A stretch of DNA of 18,862 nucleotides from Chrysochromulina parva (GCA_002887195.1 PJAB01000945.1:1-18862); one strand, 5' to 3'; shown: positions 1-9,140, counted from the first letter of the stretch. Translations and numbers: made by a program. Notes: a model not told the origin generated them from the sequence alone.

Positions 1-1884
1 GAGCGCGGCGGGTACGCAGACGTGCTCGAGGCGGCTGCGGACGTGGAGCTCATTTGGAGCAACTCGATGCTGTACAACCCGGCCGAGAACTGGGTGTACC
101 AGGCGGCGGTCGAAATGAAGGCATTTGCGGACTTGAAGCTCGCGCCGCTCGTGGCGCTCGCCACGGCGCGCCTCAAGGGCGCCGCCGTGGGCAGATCGGT
201 GAGCAAGGATGCAACGGCACCGGACGCGGGCGCGGGCGGCAAGGCGGCGGCTAAAGCGGAGAGCAGCAAGTCAAGACACGCAGCCAAGAGCGCAAAGCCG
301 AGCAGCGGGGGTGCTACCTCAACGTCGGCGGACGCGAGAGCGTCCGGCACGGGTGGCAAACGGTCAGCGCCCACTGATTTCTTCCTCACACCCGCCCAAA
401 AGGAGGAGAAGAAGGCCAAGGCGGAGGCGGAGGCGGCGACCAAGGAGGCGGCGGCGGCGGCGGCCCGCGAAGCGGCGCGGGCGCAAAAGGCTGCGGAGGA
501 AGAGTCGCGTCGTGCGGCCGAGGCGGAGGAGGCCCGGCTTGCCGCTCTGCAGAGGCAACAGGAGGCCAAGGATCGCTGGGCGGCGGATCAGGCGCGCCTC
601 AAGGCCGATCTGGCTGCCGTCAACGCCGGGCGCTCCGTCGCGTCAATCTTCTCCAAACCTACTGCCGCCTTCGCGGACGCCGTGCGCATGGCCGCGGCCG
701 CCGAAGCCAACCGCGTGCCGCTGCGCGAGCACACGTTCGATGTGGACGACGTGGAGGGCCTCGCAGACGATGCGGCCGCCCCCGTGGAAGACCTCGCAGA
801 CGAAGCGCTCGCGGCGGCGACGGCGGCGGGCGTCTCCGCGTGGTATGAGGCATGGCCATGGGATGCAGCGTTCGTCGCTCGGCATTTTGGGGCGGCCTCC
901 ACGCCGCCAGGCCTCGGGGCTCCCGAGGCGTCGGCGGCCGATTTCGTCCGTGGACTGGCGCGGCTGCCAAAGCGCGATTCTTCAGATGTCATTGGCACCG
1001 CTTTGTCCGGCGGTGACGCGTCGTCGTCGCTTCTGGAAGCTGACGAGTTCATTGCGCCAGCACCATCAGGTGCCTTGCCGAGGGAGACAGCGGCGAGCGC
1101 CGCAGACAGCGTGCCGGTCGCCGCGGCCAGGGCGGCCGCGAAGGCGGCCGCCGCAAAGGCCCGGTGGCTACAGCTGTTCCGACGCGACGAGGGCAGCGGC
1201 GGCACGGTGCCGTGCGGCACGATGCCGTTTGGAGGCGGGCTGTGGGTGGATGGGCTTCGCCCGCGCTGTAGCGACGAGGTCTGTGGGAACCGGCAGGTGA
1301 CGGCTGCTCTCCAGCGGTGGCTAGGCCAATGGGGCGACGCCGCCGCCGCCAAGGCTCGCGCTCTCGAGCGACGCGTGGGCCCATGCCGTGGTGCGGGCAA
1401 GCGGCGCCGCAAACGGGCTGCCGACTCGGACGATGACTTTGTCGTCGGCTCGGACGAGGACGATGGGCCTGCGGGGCACGAGGACGGCGGCGGCGGCGGC
1501 GAGGCTTGGCAAGTCGCCATCGTGCATGGCCCGTGCGGTGTGGGCAAGTCGGCTGCCGTGTACGCGTGCGCGGCGGAGCTCCGGTACAAGGTGATCGAGG
1601 TGAACGCGTCGCAGATACGCTCAGGCAAGGCGCTCCTGACCAACTTTGCCGAGGCAACCCAATCACACGAGCTCTCCAAGTGGTCAGCTGTCGGCGGTGG
1701 CGCTGCCGCGCTGGTTGGCGGCGCAAGTGCGAGCGCGATGGTGGCGGCCGCCGATGCGGACGAGCCGCTCAAGCCCAAGGCGAGCAAGCTGGCACCGGCC
1801 AAGGCGCCTCCGCCCCCTGGATCCAAAGCGAGTGCTGCCGCCGCTCTCTTTGGGCGCGCTCTACCCAAGCCACCGATCCCTTCA

Positions 1885-1942
<58 letters not shown>

Positions 1943-3999
1943 AAGCCAAGCCGGCGGTGGTCGCGGCGTTCGAGGCGGTGGCGGGCGGTGGTAGCGGGGT
2001 CGAGCGTTCGCTCATCTTGGTAGAGGAGGTGGACATCACCTTCGAGGACGACGTTGGCTTCTACGCCGCGCTGATCAAGCTCGTGGCCATCACCAAGTGC
2101 CCGATCGTCCTCACGTGCAACGAGCTCCCCGGCGAGCTGCTCGAGCTGGATGCGCCCCAGTTTGCCTTTGTGCGCCCCTCCCCCTCTGAGGTGCTCCCGC
2201 TCGCGGCGGCTGCGTGCGAGGCGGCGGGGCTGAGTGTGCGCGAGGAAGCCCTGCTCGAGCTCGTCGAGCACCTCGGTGGCGACCTGCGCCGACTTCTTCA
2301 CACCCTCCAGTGCTGGGCCGCCACTACCACGGGCACCCCCCCCACGAGCGACCCCCCCACGGGCACCCCCCCCACGGGCACCCCCCCCACGGGCACCCCC
2401 CCCACGGGCGACGCAGATCCCGCGCCGCCGATGGGCCTGGAGCGATGCATTGGGCTGGGCAATCTGTGTGGAACCGCCTCGATCGGTCGCGTCCTCCTGC
2501 AGAGGCCAGCGCACGTGCCGGTGCCGACGTGCGCCCTTGCGTGCCGCGTGCTCTCGGAGCTCAAGTGCACGCTGCACGCCACGCCGCTGCTCGACCATCC
2601 TCTCCGACTTCTCGATGTCATGGCCGACGGTGCTCTGCTCGGAGCTGCCACGTATGAGCAGACCCTCGACGGCCAGTGCGGCTTGGCGCCGCCGCTGGCG
2701 GACGCGACGGTGGCGGACGAGGCGACAGATGAGGCGGTTGCGATGGGGGATGGTCCATCGCCAACGCGGCTCGGGCGACGCATTTCCCGAGGTGCAAAGC
2801 GAGGAGGGGCGGCCGAAGGCGACGCGGACGCCGAGGCGGGCTTGAATGCGGACGTCGATGTGGCGGCGGCGGCGCGCCGAGGAAGCGGCCGACTGTCGCT
2901 CGGGCGCAAGCGCGTCGTGAGAGACGACGATGAGGTGGGAGGTGCCGAGGCGGCTGAGACTGCGTCGGAAGTGGCACCAGTCGAGGCCAACACGGAGCCA
3001 GCGGAACGGCCGGATAGCGCCGAGGCCGACACAGCGGCGACTTCGCAGCCCATAGAGCCCATAGAGAGTGAGCCGGCAGAAGAAGGCGAGGCGGCCATGG
3101 CCAACGGCGTGGAGGCCACGGCTGTCGCGGCAAAGCCTTGTGTGCTCCCGAAGCCAGGTGTGCTCGACGTGGCGGCGCTCGCGGCCGCATCGGCGGCCAG
3201 GCTTGCAGCGAAGGCAGTGGCGCTAGAGGTGGCGGCGGATGAACAGGCGAGGTGTATGGAGGTTGATGGAGAGGCTGCCGCCGCGCCGCCCCTCGCACCC
3301 GACCACGCCCCCACGTTCGTCCCTCCCCCGTATGCGTGGGCCTTTTCGGAGCATCTTCTCTCCGACGGCGCTTCTGCGCCGTCGACAGAGCCGGCACAGG
3401 CGACGGCGGCCGAGGCGTTATCGGTGACCTCGGCACTGGCTGCAGACGATGTGCCGTCGATGCAAGCGACGCTCGATGCCGTGGCAGCGCTATACGATGG
3501 CCTTGCCGCTGCTGAGACGCAGTGCACGCCGCCGGCAACCCCGCTGGGCCCTCACGGTACCTTTGTGCCGTGGGACATGCTGCCACCGGGGGCGGCTGAG
3601 GTGCGCACCTCGGCTGCATGCATGCTGCAGGTGCTCGCGCTCCGCGCCGCCTTTGGCAGGCTGCCTGCTGCCGGTAGCGCCGGTAACGCGACCATGCGGC
3701 TACCCGATCGCTCACTGCTTCTGCTGCCGTCAGAGGCGGCCCAGGCGGCGACCCTCACTGCAGAGGCCTTCGCCGCACTCGCGCCGCTTGTGGGCCGGTG
3801 CAGCTCCCTCTTGCACGCATGCGGTTCCGGGCCGGCAGCGGCTCGGGCCGCGCACCTCGAGGGCGTGGGGGCGCTGCGGCGCATCGTGCGGCTCGAGGCG
3901 CTGCGCAAGGCGAGCAATAAAGCGCGCCGCTTCCAGCACGCCCTCGGGCGATTCGGGATGGGCGAGGCTGAGCTTGCGCAGCTGCGCCCGCTCTACTGA
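1..3999 (+). CDS. Bromodomain-ATAD5/Elg1-like AAA+ ATPase, 5' partial
   Basis: The frame is already open at base 1, so the start lies outside the window; numbering here counts the codon at 22 as residue 1. Residues before about 40 match the second half of a bromodomain (DVELIWSNSMLYNP, including the Tyr-Asn that binds acetyl-lysine). A Lys/Glu/Ala-rich, probably coiled-coil stretch follows at about 125-200. The ATPase core resembles ATAD5/Elg1, the large subunit of the RFC-like complex that unloads PCNA after replication. It shows an LW...RP...GN...WL..W lead-in, an acidic patch (DSDDDFVVGSDEDD), Walker A GPCGVGKS at 503-510, the family signature AVYACAAEL and EVNAS, and EATQSHE. Walker B ILVEEVD is at 665-671, a sensor-1 Asn at about 700 and a sensor-2-like Arg at about 756. 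About 100 low-complexity residues separate Walker A from Walker B. The C-terminal third is Ala/Glu-rich and only loosely like ATAD5. The ATPase call is firm; the bromodomain is partial but clear, and the unbroken frame argues for one protein. Confidence 0.85.
1885..1940 (+). repeat. In-frame GCGCCC hexanucleotide tandem repeat
   Basis: About nine near-perfect copies of GCGCCC encode an alternating Ala-Pro tract between Walker A and Walker B of the ATAD5-like protein. A 6-bp unit keeps the reading frame whatever the copy number, so length variation would be tolerated. Confidence 0.95.
2329..2403 (+). repeat. 15-bp coding minisatellite (TGTPP units)
   Basis: Five consecutive 15-bp units of the type ACGGGCACCCCCCCC, with one diverged unit (ACGAGCGACCCCCCC at 2344-2358) and a partial sixth copy. 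Each unit encodes Thr-Gly-Thr-Pro-Pro in frame. The array lies just after the sensor-2 region of the AAA+ core, probably as a flexible linker. Confidence 0.95.
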
Positions 4000-4591
4000 G
4001 CTCGATACTGAGCTCAATCCCTTGTTGCATGCCCGGCGCGGGCCGCAAGGACGGGGAGGGGTCTCCCAAAGCGTGGTGGGGCGTGGGGCCCCGGGTTACT
4101 TTCATGGGGCGCAAGGCCGTGGGGCTCTCCCAAGATGCGTGCGGCGGTGCCGGAGGGGCCGGGGGGGTTCGACACTTCGAGCAAGGCTCCTAATGAACCA
4201 AACGTCGACGTGTTTTCATGTGTTTCCCCGCACCCCCCCCTTATTTCTTCCCACTATCTTGGCTTCCCCTTGCTTCCTTCCGCTTCCCGCCCTCGGATAG
4301 ATTCTGCTCGCGGCCTCGGGTTTTCACGTGCTGTGCGAGGGCTGCGCGCACCGACATCACATATCTCAGGCTCACTGCGGCAGCCAGCCTCGGCTGGTCT
4401 GTCGAGATTAGTGTTGAGACCCAACCCTCGAACACATGTTCAAAAAAGGCATTTTTGAAAGCCCGCGACGGCGCCGGCGCGACGCGACGAAAGGCACGAA
4501 TCTCTTTCTTACCAATGGAAGTCGCCATCTCAGAAACTCATCCTTCGGCAGCGTTAGCCGCAGGGTGTGTCCGTCGCCCCCCCTCGCGGCA
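4000..4591. other. Intergenic: 3' end of ATAD5-like gene and 5' region of HDAC gene
   Basis: No supportable gene. It begins with a doubled ACTGAGCTC motif that overlaps the stop codon of the upstream gene. It also holds a pyrimidine-rich stretch (about 4225-4290), a small perfect hairpin CCAGCC-TC-GGCTGG at 4384-4397, and a short A-rich patch near 4440. The promoter and 5' leader of the downstream deacetylase gene presumably lie here, but no consensus element is recognisable. Confidence 0.5.
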
Positions 4592-6475
4592 ATGGGCGTC
4601 GTCGGCCTAGCATATTCAGAGGAGGACAGGAACCATGCGCCACCAAAGGACGGCCTCGGGCGGGAGCGCGAGCATATTGAACGGCCTGAGCGGACGCAAG
4701 CGGTCTGGAATAAGCTCGAGAAGAGCGGCACTTTGTTGCAGTGTAAGCGTGTGCCCTCTCGAGAGCTGACTCGCGATGAGGCGCTTCTGTGTCACACAGT
4801 CGAGCACTGTGATGCGCTCGATGCGCTTGAGCATGCACCGAGCCGCATGGTTGGTGCTTGGTACGGCACATCAGGCGGAACCCAACTCACGGGCTGGAGC
4901 AGATCAGGCCTTGACATGTATCACAGCGGCTTCACACCTCGTGCGGCGCGGCTCGCCGCTGGCAATGCGGTCTCGCTCACGGAGCTCGTATGTCGCGGTC
5001 AGCTGCGCTCAGGATTTGCGGTTGTACGCCCGCCTGGCCACCACGCGTGCACGGACAGGATGTGCGGCTTTTGCTTCCTCAATTCTGCGGCGATCGCTGC
5101 GCGCACAGCGGTGACCAAGCACGGCATGAATCGGGTGCTGCTCGTCGACTGGGACGTGCATCACGGTAACGGCACACAGGATATCTTCGAAGAGGACCCG
5201 CGCGTGCTCTACCTGTCTTTGCATCGGATGGACAAGATGTTCTTCCCTGGCACAGGCGATGTGAATGATGTGGGCCGCGGCGCGGGTGCGGGCTACTGCG
5301 TCAACCTGCCGTGGCGGCATGAGGGCATGGGCGATGCCGAGTACCTCGCGGCCTTTGATGCGATCGTGATGCCCATCGCCCAGAGCTTCAATCCCGATCT
5401 GGTGATTGTCTCGGCGGGCTTTGATGCGGCGAGTGGTGACAAGGTGGGCGAGATGAATGTCACGCCCGAGGGGTTCGCGGCCATGGCCTCGAAGCTCACT
5501 GCCCTCGCCAACGGACGCGCTGTCTATGTGCTTGAGGGGGGCTATAAACCCAGCACGGTCGCGCGCTGCGCCCTCGCCGTGGTTCAGGTGTTACTGAGCG
5601 ACGCGCGCGAGGAGGACGAGAGGCAGCGGCGGGGCACGGAAGGCGCGAAGCTGTGCGGCGACGGCAGCAGCAGTGGCTGCACGTCATCGTCGCACCTAAA
5701 GGCGCGGCACAGCGCCGGTGGTGACGGCGACGATGAGGACTGGGAGCCCGGCTCGGCTCGTCGACTGCTGCGCGGCGCGAGCCGAGCGATCAGCGACGTG
5801 GTACGAGCGCATGCCTGCTACTGGCCCGTGCTGCAGCACGCTCTGGCCCGGGCCGGGCTGCGCACCTCGAGGCCCTCTGAGCGCACCTCGAACGGCTCCG
5901 AGCCCGACACCCTCTGCCCCACTGAGGCACTGCCTGAAGCCGGCGCAGGGAACGAAGTCCAGGGGGCCATGCGCCTGGCAGCAACGAGCGGAGCGTGCGT
6001 GGCGCGCGAGATCGAAGCGCTAGCGGAGCCGGTGACGAGCTCGTTGGCAAAGGAGAAGGATCGAGCTGCGTCGGCCTTTGAGGGCGATGTGGCCGAGCCT
6101 TTGGAGCGTGATGAGCGTGATGGCATCGATGAGCCGATTAGCACTCAGCGATGCGTCGACTGCAATCGCTGGCAGGTTCGCGCGGCGTTTGCGCCAAGCC
6201 AGCTCAAGAAGAAGGCGGGTGCACGCCGGTGCAAGGAGTGCGTCGCCTCGAACAGCGGGCGCCTGAGCTGCGGCACCGCCGACGGAGCGCCGGTGGCTGA
6301 ACCCGAGTCGTTGCCTCCCACAATGGGGGGGTTGGTGCGATCATGGGTCGGCGCGAGCTTGGAGGCGGCTAGGAGGCAGGCAGTCGCAAGCCTCGCTGTG
6401 CTCGCAGCGGCCGAAGCGGGCCACTCACGTAGCGAGTGGCGTTGGGCATCGCCGCGGGACGATGGAGGGACGTAG
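4592..6475 (+). CDS. Class II histone deacetylase with C-terminal Stc1-like zinc motif
   Basis: Zn-dependent deacetylase of the Hda1/HDAC6-like class II, acting on acetyl-lysine of histones or other proteins. The frame is open upstream to 4436, but I take the ATG at 4592 (context CGGCAATGG) because the following MGVVGLAY... leads directly into the catalytic domain. That gives 627 residues. Residues 1-340 carry RPPGHHA (His150-His151), the class II signature GFCFLNSAAIAA, DWDVHHGNGTQ with zinc ligands Asp188 and His190, SAGFD with the third ligand Asp278, and LEGGY with catalytic Tyr318. The Tyr means it is not a weak, His-substituted class IIa enzyme. A Ser/Gly/acidic linker and a helix with YWPVL follow. 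Residues 521-550 then form CxxC-x22-CxxC (CVDC ... RCKEC), like the Stc1 zinc domain of fission yeast that bridges RNAi and the CLRC heterochromatin complex. No intron is needed. The enzyme class is firm; the Stc1 assignment rests on motif likeness. Confidence 0.93.
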   Translation: MGVVGLAYSEEDRNHAPPKDGLGREREHIERPERTQAVWNKLEKSGTLLQCKRVPSRELTRDEALLCHTVEHCDALDALEHAPSRMVGAWYGTSGGTQLTGWSRSGLDMYHSGFTPRAARLAAGNAVSLTELVCRGQLRSGFAVVRPPGHHACTDRMCGFCFLNSAAIAARTAVTKHGMNRVLLVDWDVHHGNGTQDIFEEDPRVLYLSLHRMDKMFFPGTGDVNDVGRGAGAGYCVNLPWRHEGMGDAEYLAAFDAIVMPIAQSFNPDLVIVSAGFDAASGDKVGEMNVTPEGFAAMASKLTALANGRAVYVLEGGYKPSTVARCALAVVQVLLSDAREEDERQRRGTEGAKLCGDGSSSGCTSSSHLKARHSAGGDGDDEDWEPGSARRLLRGASRAISDVVRAHACYWPVLQHALARAGLRTSRPSERTSNGSEPDTLCPTEALPEAGAGNEVQGAMRLAATSGACVAREIEALAEPVTSSLAKEKDRAASAFEGDVAEPLERDERDGIDEPISTQRCVDCNRWQVRAAFAPSQLKKKAGARRCKECVASNSGRLSCGTADGAPVAEPESLPPTMGGLVRSWVGASLEAARRQAVASLAVLAAAEAGHSRSEWRWASPRDDGGT

Positions 6476-6515
6476 GAGGGACGCCGTCGACTAGGCCCTG
6501 CTCTTAGGCAGGGAG

Positions 6516-6536
6516 ATTCTGCATTCTGCATTCTGG
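6516..6536. repeat. Triplicated 7-bp repeat ATTCTGC
   Basis: Three tandem copies of ATTCTGC (the last ending in G), about 40 bases after the stop codon of the deacetylase gene. Probably a simple slippage product in the 3' untranslated region. Confidence 0.8.
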
Positions 6537-6942
6537 CAAGTGGCATTTGGCTTTTGCGACAAACTCCAAAATGAGCGAGGCTCGTGCGCAGCGTCTGTGC
6601 GCCGTGTGCGCCTCTCGTAACCGCCGGCGGTCCTTCGCGAACCGTCCATCGCACCGTACATCCCATCGCGCACACTCCACCCATCGAATGAAAGAGTGTG
6701 TAGTCCCGCGGTCCCGGTCGCTCCGCGCTAGAGCGCGCTCCGGCAGACCACGAATGCGGCGCGACCGTCGAGCGCGAGTTTAAGCTCGTGGTAACGCGAA
6801 CGTGAACACAGTCACCGACCGGCGACCGCCGCGGGGCACGGTCCGCGGTCCGCGCCGACCGAACCGATTGCCAACCGTAACCGACGGGATCCGATCCTGT
6901 CGGACAGGGGTCCGGCGTGAGGCGGGCGGCGGATTCCCTACG

Positions 6943-6954
6943 CCGGGTACCCGG
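6943..6954. repeat. Perfect 12-bp palindrome CCGGGTACCCGG
   Basis: Self-complementary over 12 bases, inside the CpG-rich intergenic segment. Its core GGGTACCCGG also occurs in the other long intergenic region near 10350. It could be a protein-binding site or a chance product of local composition. Confidence 0.6.
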
Positions 6955-7337
6955 TCGCGGTCGCCGGTCCGCGGCGCGCGGCGGTGCCCGACCGCCCCGC
7001 CGCCCGCGCCCCCGCGGGCCTCGACCGCGGACCAAACCGAAACCCGGCAAAAGTGGGGGCATAACCAGGGATGCGCGTTTGAACTCCTTGCATAGATTGC
7101 ATTTCCCTAGCACACGGATTCAATCGCGCGTGACCGGAGGCTGGGCGTCGCTCGGATACATATTGCATATCGACGTCTAGAGTAACCGCGACGCGGCGTC
7201 CATACCGACAACTGTCCTAGCGCGGGCACAAGAGAGGGCGGTTCTCTTGGAGAGTGCGCAAGAACGCAAGCTGGGGGCCTGCAGGGGGCACTGCCCACTG
7301 CGCGAGTGCATGACTCTCGGCGCACGATCTCGAGCTC

Positions 7338-8489
7338 TCAAGGATCGCGCGCCACAGCATCCGCCGCCGGCCCAACGGCAGCTCCATCGATTGAGAGAGC
7401 GGTGTCGCCAGTGGCCCGTGCCTCCAGGTACGCCTTGCGCGCGCGGCGCTGCGCCACGCGACGGGAGCGAGATTCCGGGTTGCTGCGACACGCGGCGAAG
7501 AGCGCCGTGCGCATCGGGTTGCCGCGGCAGGCGGCCGGGATGTGCAGCGCCTCCTCAGCCTCAGCAAGGAGAGGAGGGCCGAATCTGTTGAACGTTATGG
7601 AAGGGCCAGGGTCGGCGACCGCCGCACTGACCGTGGTCGGAGCCGCGCAAGTTGCCCGCGAGCCGTTGGTGGCGCTCACCTCGGGCTCCGCTGCGGGGCG
7701 TGCCCGGCGTGCGGCCATCTGCGCATAGCTCGTCGGTGGCGGCGCTGCTGCCACCCGAGAGCCGACCGGCCCCTCCATGCCCTCGTCCACTGCCACGGCG
7801 GATGGCGGCGGCGGAGGGGCCACCACCGAGGCTGCCGCCGCTGCCGTCCCCACCGGCGCCGGGGTCGAGAGCAGACCCGAAGGCAGCCAAGGGACGGTCG
7901 CGATGGGCGGCGGCAGCTGAGCACCGATCAGGCGTGTCTCGGGCGACGAGAGCAGCAGAGACGACAGCAAGTCGGCAGGCAGCAGCGCCATGGCCGAGGG
8001 CGACCCTGCCTCGGCATCTTCCCCCGCGGCCGCCGCCGCTTCGGGAGGAGGCGTGACGCAGGTAAGCGCATTCATCGGCGGCGGCGCCTCACACGCCCGG
8101 CGGCAAAGGGTCGCTTTGAAGAGCTCTTGGCGCTCCAAAAGCTCGCGCACCTGTAAGTCATCAAACGAGTCGCGTCGCATCGACGCGTCCAAGCCTGCCG
8201 AGCAAAGGCACGTGGCTGCGCAACGCGGTGCAGCCAACGTGAGCCGCTCGTGTAAGGGCACTGATCTCACCCGTGGCCTCTGCTGTGTCATGATGCTGGC
8301 GTCGGACGGTTTGTTTCGCACTGCTGCCGTGACTGGCGTGGATAGTTTATACGACGAAAATGTCGCCGGCTGGAATGGCGCCGCAGTGGCGCGCAGCTCG
8401 CTCATCATCGCGCGGCGATCGCTGCCTCCGAAGGCGCAAAATCGTTGGCGCCACCCAAACTGAGCATGTTTTGTTTCTTTTGTTAACAT
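7338..8489 (-). CDS. Hypothetical Ala/Pro-rich protein
   Basis: A 383-residue open frame ending in TGA at 7338-7340; I do not recognise a family. Visible features are a short amphipathic stretch (DSFDDLQVRELLERQELFKA, about 106-125), a Leu-rich segment (LLPADLLSSLLLSS), long Ala/Pro/Val-rich disorder in the middle, and a basic cluster (SRSRRVAQRRARKAY) near the C-terminus that could be a nuclear localisation signal. The first ATG at 8489 overlaps an inverted repeat in the shared upstream spacer, so one of the two adjacent ATGs at 8408 and 8405 (MMSELRA) may be the real start. It is divergent from the J-protein gene and convergent with the deacetylase gene. Support is frame length, GC-rich eukaryotic coding style and a sensible promoter position. 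The antisense frames are also long here, so the call is moderate. Confidence 0.5.
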   Translation of the reverse strand: MLTKETKHAQFGWRQRFCAFGGSDRRAMMSELRATAAPFQPATFSSYKLSTPVTAAVRNKPSDASIMTQQRPRVRSVPLHERLTLAAPRCAATCLCSAGLDASMRRDSFDDLQVRELLERQELFKATLCRRACEAPPPMNALTCVTPPPEAAAAAGEDAEAGSPSAMALLPADLLSSLLLSSPETRLIGAQLPPPIATVPWLPSGLLSTPAPVGTAAAAASVVAPPPPPSAVAVDEGMEGPVGSRVAAAPPPTSYAQMAARRARPAAEPEVSATNGSRATCAAPTTVSAAVADPGPSITFNRFGPPLLAEAEEALHIPAACRGNPMRTALFAACRSNPESRSRRVAQRRARKAYLEARATGDTALSIDGAAVGPAADAVARDP

Positions 8490-8509
8490 GTCATGATTCT
8501 GTTAACAAA
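8479..8509. promoter_or_regulatory. Inverted repeat TTTGTTAAC-13-GTTAACAAA in divergent promoter
   Basis: Two perfect 9-bp arms (8479-8487 and 8501-8509) separated by 13 bases. They sit in a distinctly AT-rich stretch (about 8460-8550) between two diverging genes. Each arm carries the palindrome GTTAAC. The position suits a shared regulatory site. Function is inferred from dyad symmetry and location only. Confidence 0.5.
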
Positions 8510-8596
8510 GTTGTTTAGCTACGATGAGGACTGCAACTTTTTTATTGGGTGATACACGTACGCACTTCGTCAAAACTTTCCGTGCAATGGCGGATT

Positions 8597-8671
8597 GCTG
8601 GGCTGAAGGAAAAGGTCTCGTCGCCCTTCTCAAGACACTATATCCCTATATCCGAGGTACGCGCATCTTGT
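8597..8671 (+). repeat. Upstream copy of duplicated J-protein start region
   Basis: This copy matches 8694-8760 over its whole length except one T/A change and an extra 8 bases, where CTATATCC is itself doubled. An ATG at 8587 precedes it and reads MADCWAEGKGLVALLKTLYP before leaving frame, closely like the real N-terminus MEDTARWAEGKGLVALLKTLYP. It looks like a decayed tandem duplication of the gene's 5' end. Confidence 0.9.
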
Positions 8672-8677
8672 ACCTTT

Positions 8678-9106
8678 ATGGAGGACACTGCGCGCTGGGC
8701 TGAAGGAAAAGGACTCGTCGCCCTTCTCAAGACACTATATCCGAGGTACGCGCATCTTGTGGTGCCCAAACAGGATGGTAGTCGACCATGGGAGCCGGCC
8801 TCTTTGGCAATAAAAGACGTCAACCTTGCTTACAAGCGAGCCGCGACCTTATTGCACCCAGACCGCCATTTGGACCGCGATTTGGCGTTTCGCTCCGCGG
8901 CCGAGGACGTGCTTAAACACCTCACCAAGGCGCATGCCAGCGCCTCCTCCTGGTTCGCCGGCGTTCTCGAGCACGTGGAGAAGACCGATCTTGGAAAGCG
9001 TACAACGCCGCCGGCCAGGCCATACACCAAGGGAATGGACGGCCAAGGCACTCTGCCTCCTGATGACACTGATCTCTTCGATGCACCACCCGTGCGTCGC
9101 CTGCCT

Positions 9107-9140
<34 letters not shown>

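Larger units (their letters stand above)
6476..7337. other. Intergenic between convergent HDAC and hypothetical genes; CpG- and palindrome-rich
   Basis: No credible coding region. Near the HDAC stop lies a three-fold ATTCTGC repeat. From about 6700 to 7060 the sequence is very rich in CG steps and small palindromes. Examples are CGCGCT-AG-AGCGCG at 6724-6737, an imperfect dyad around the GGATC/GATCC pair near 6880-6902, and a perfect 12-bp palindrome at 6943-6954. From 7060 the composition becomes more balanced and featureless. The 3' ends of both flanking genes must lie here. Confidence 0.5.

Noticed and set aside
588..2039. 483-codon antisense frame opposite the ATAD5-like gene
   Set aside because: Composition is a mirror of GC-rich coding DNA with no motifs; the sense strand holds clear AAA+ signatures.
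2298..3527. 409-codon antisense frame
   Set aside because: Ser/Ala/Pro-rich shadow of the same gene, without recognisable domains.
3449..4300. 283-codon plus-strand frame bridging the end of the ATAD5-like gene and the intergenic region
   Set aside because: Arg/Cys-rich out-of-frame translation of the sense gene, then low-complexity intergenic sequence.
7338..7500. Basic RRVAQRRARKAY stretch as a bZIP DNA-binding region
   Set aside because: No leucine zipper follows and the invariant Asn spacing is not met.
7542..8156. 204-codon plus-strand frame opposite the hypothetical gene
   Set aside because: Extremely Arg-rich, as expected for an antisense reading of Ala/Pro-rich codons; the minus-strand frame is longer and more protein-like.
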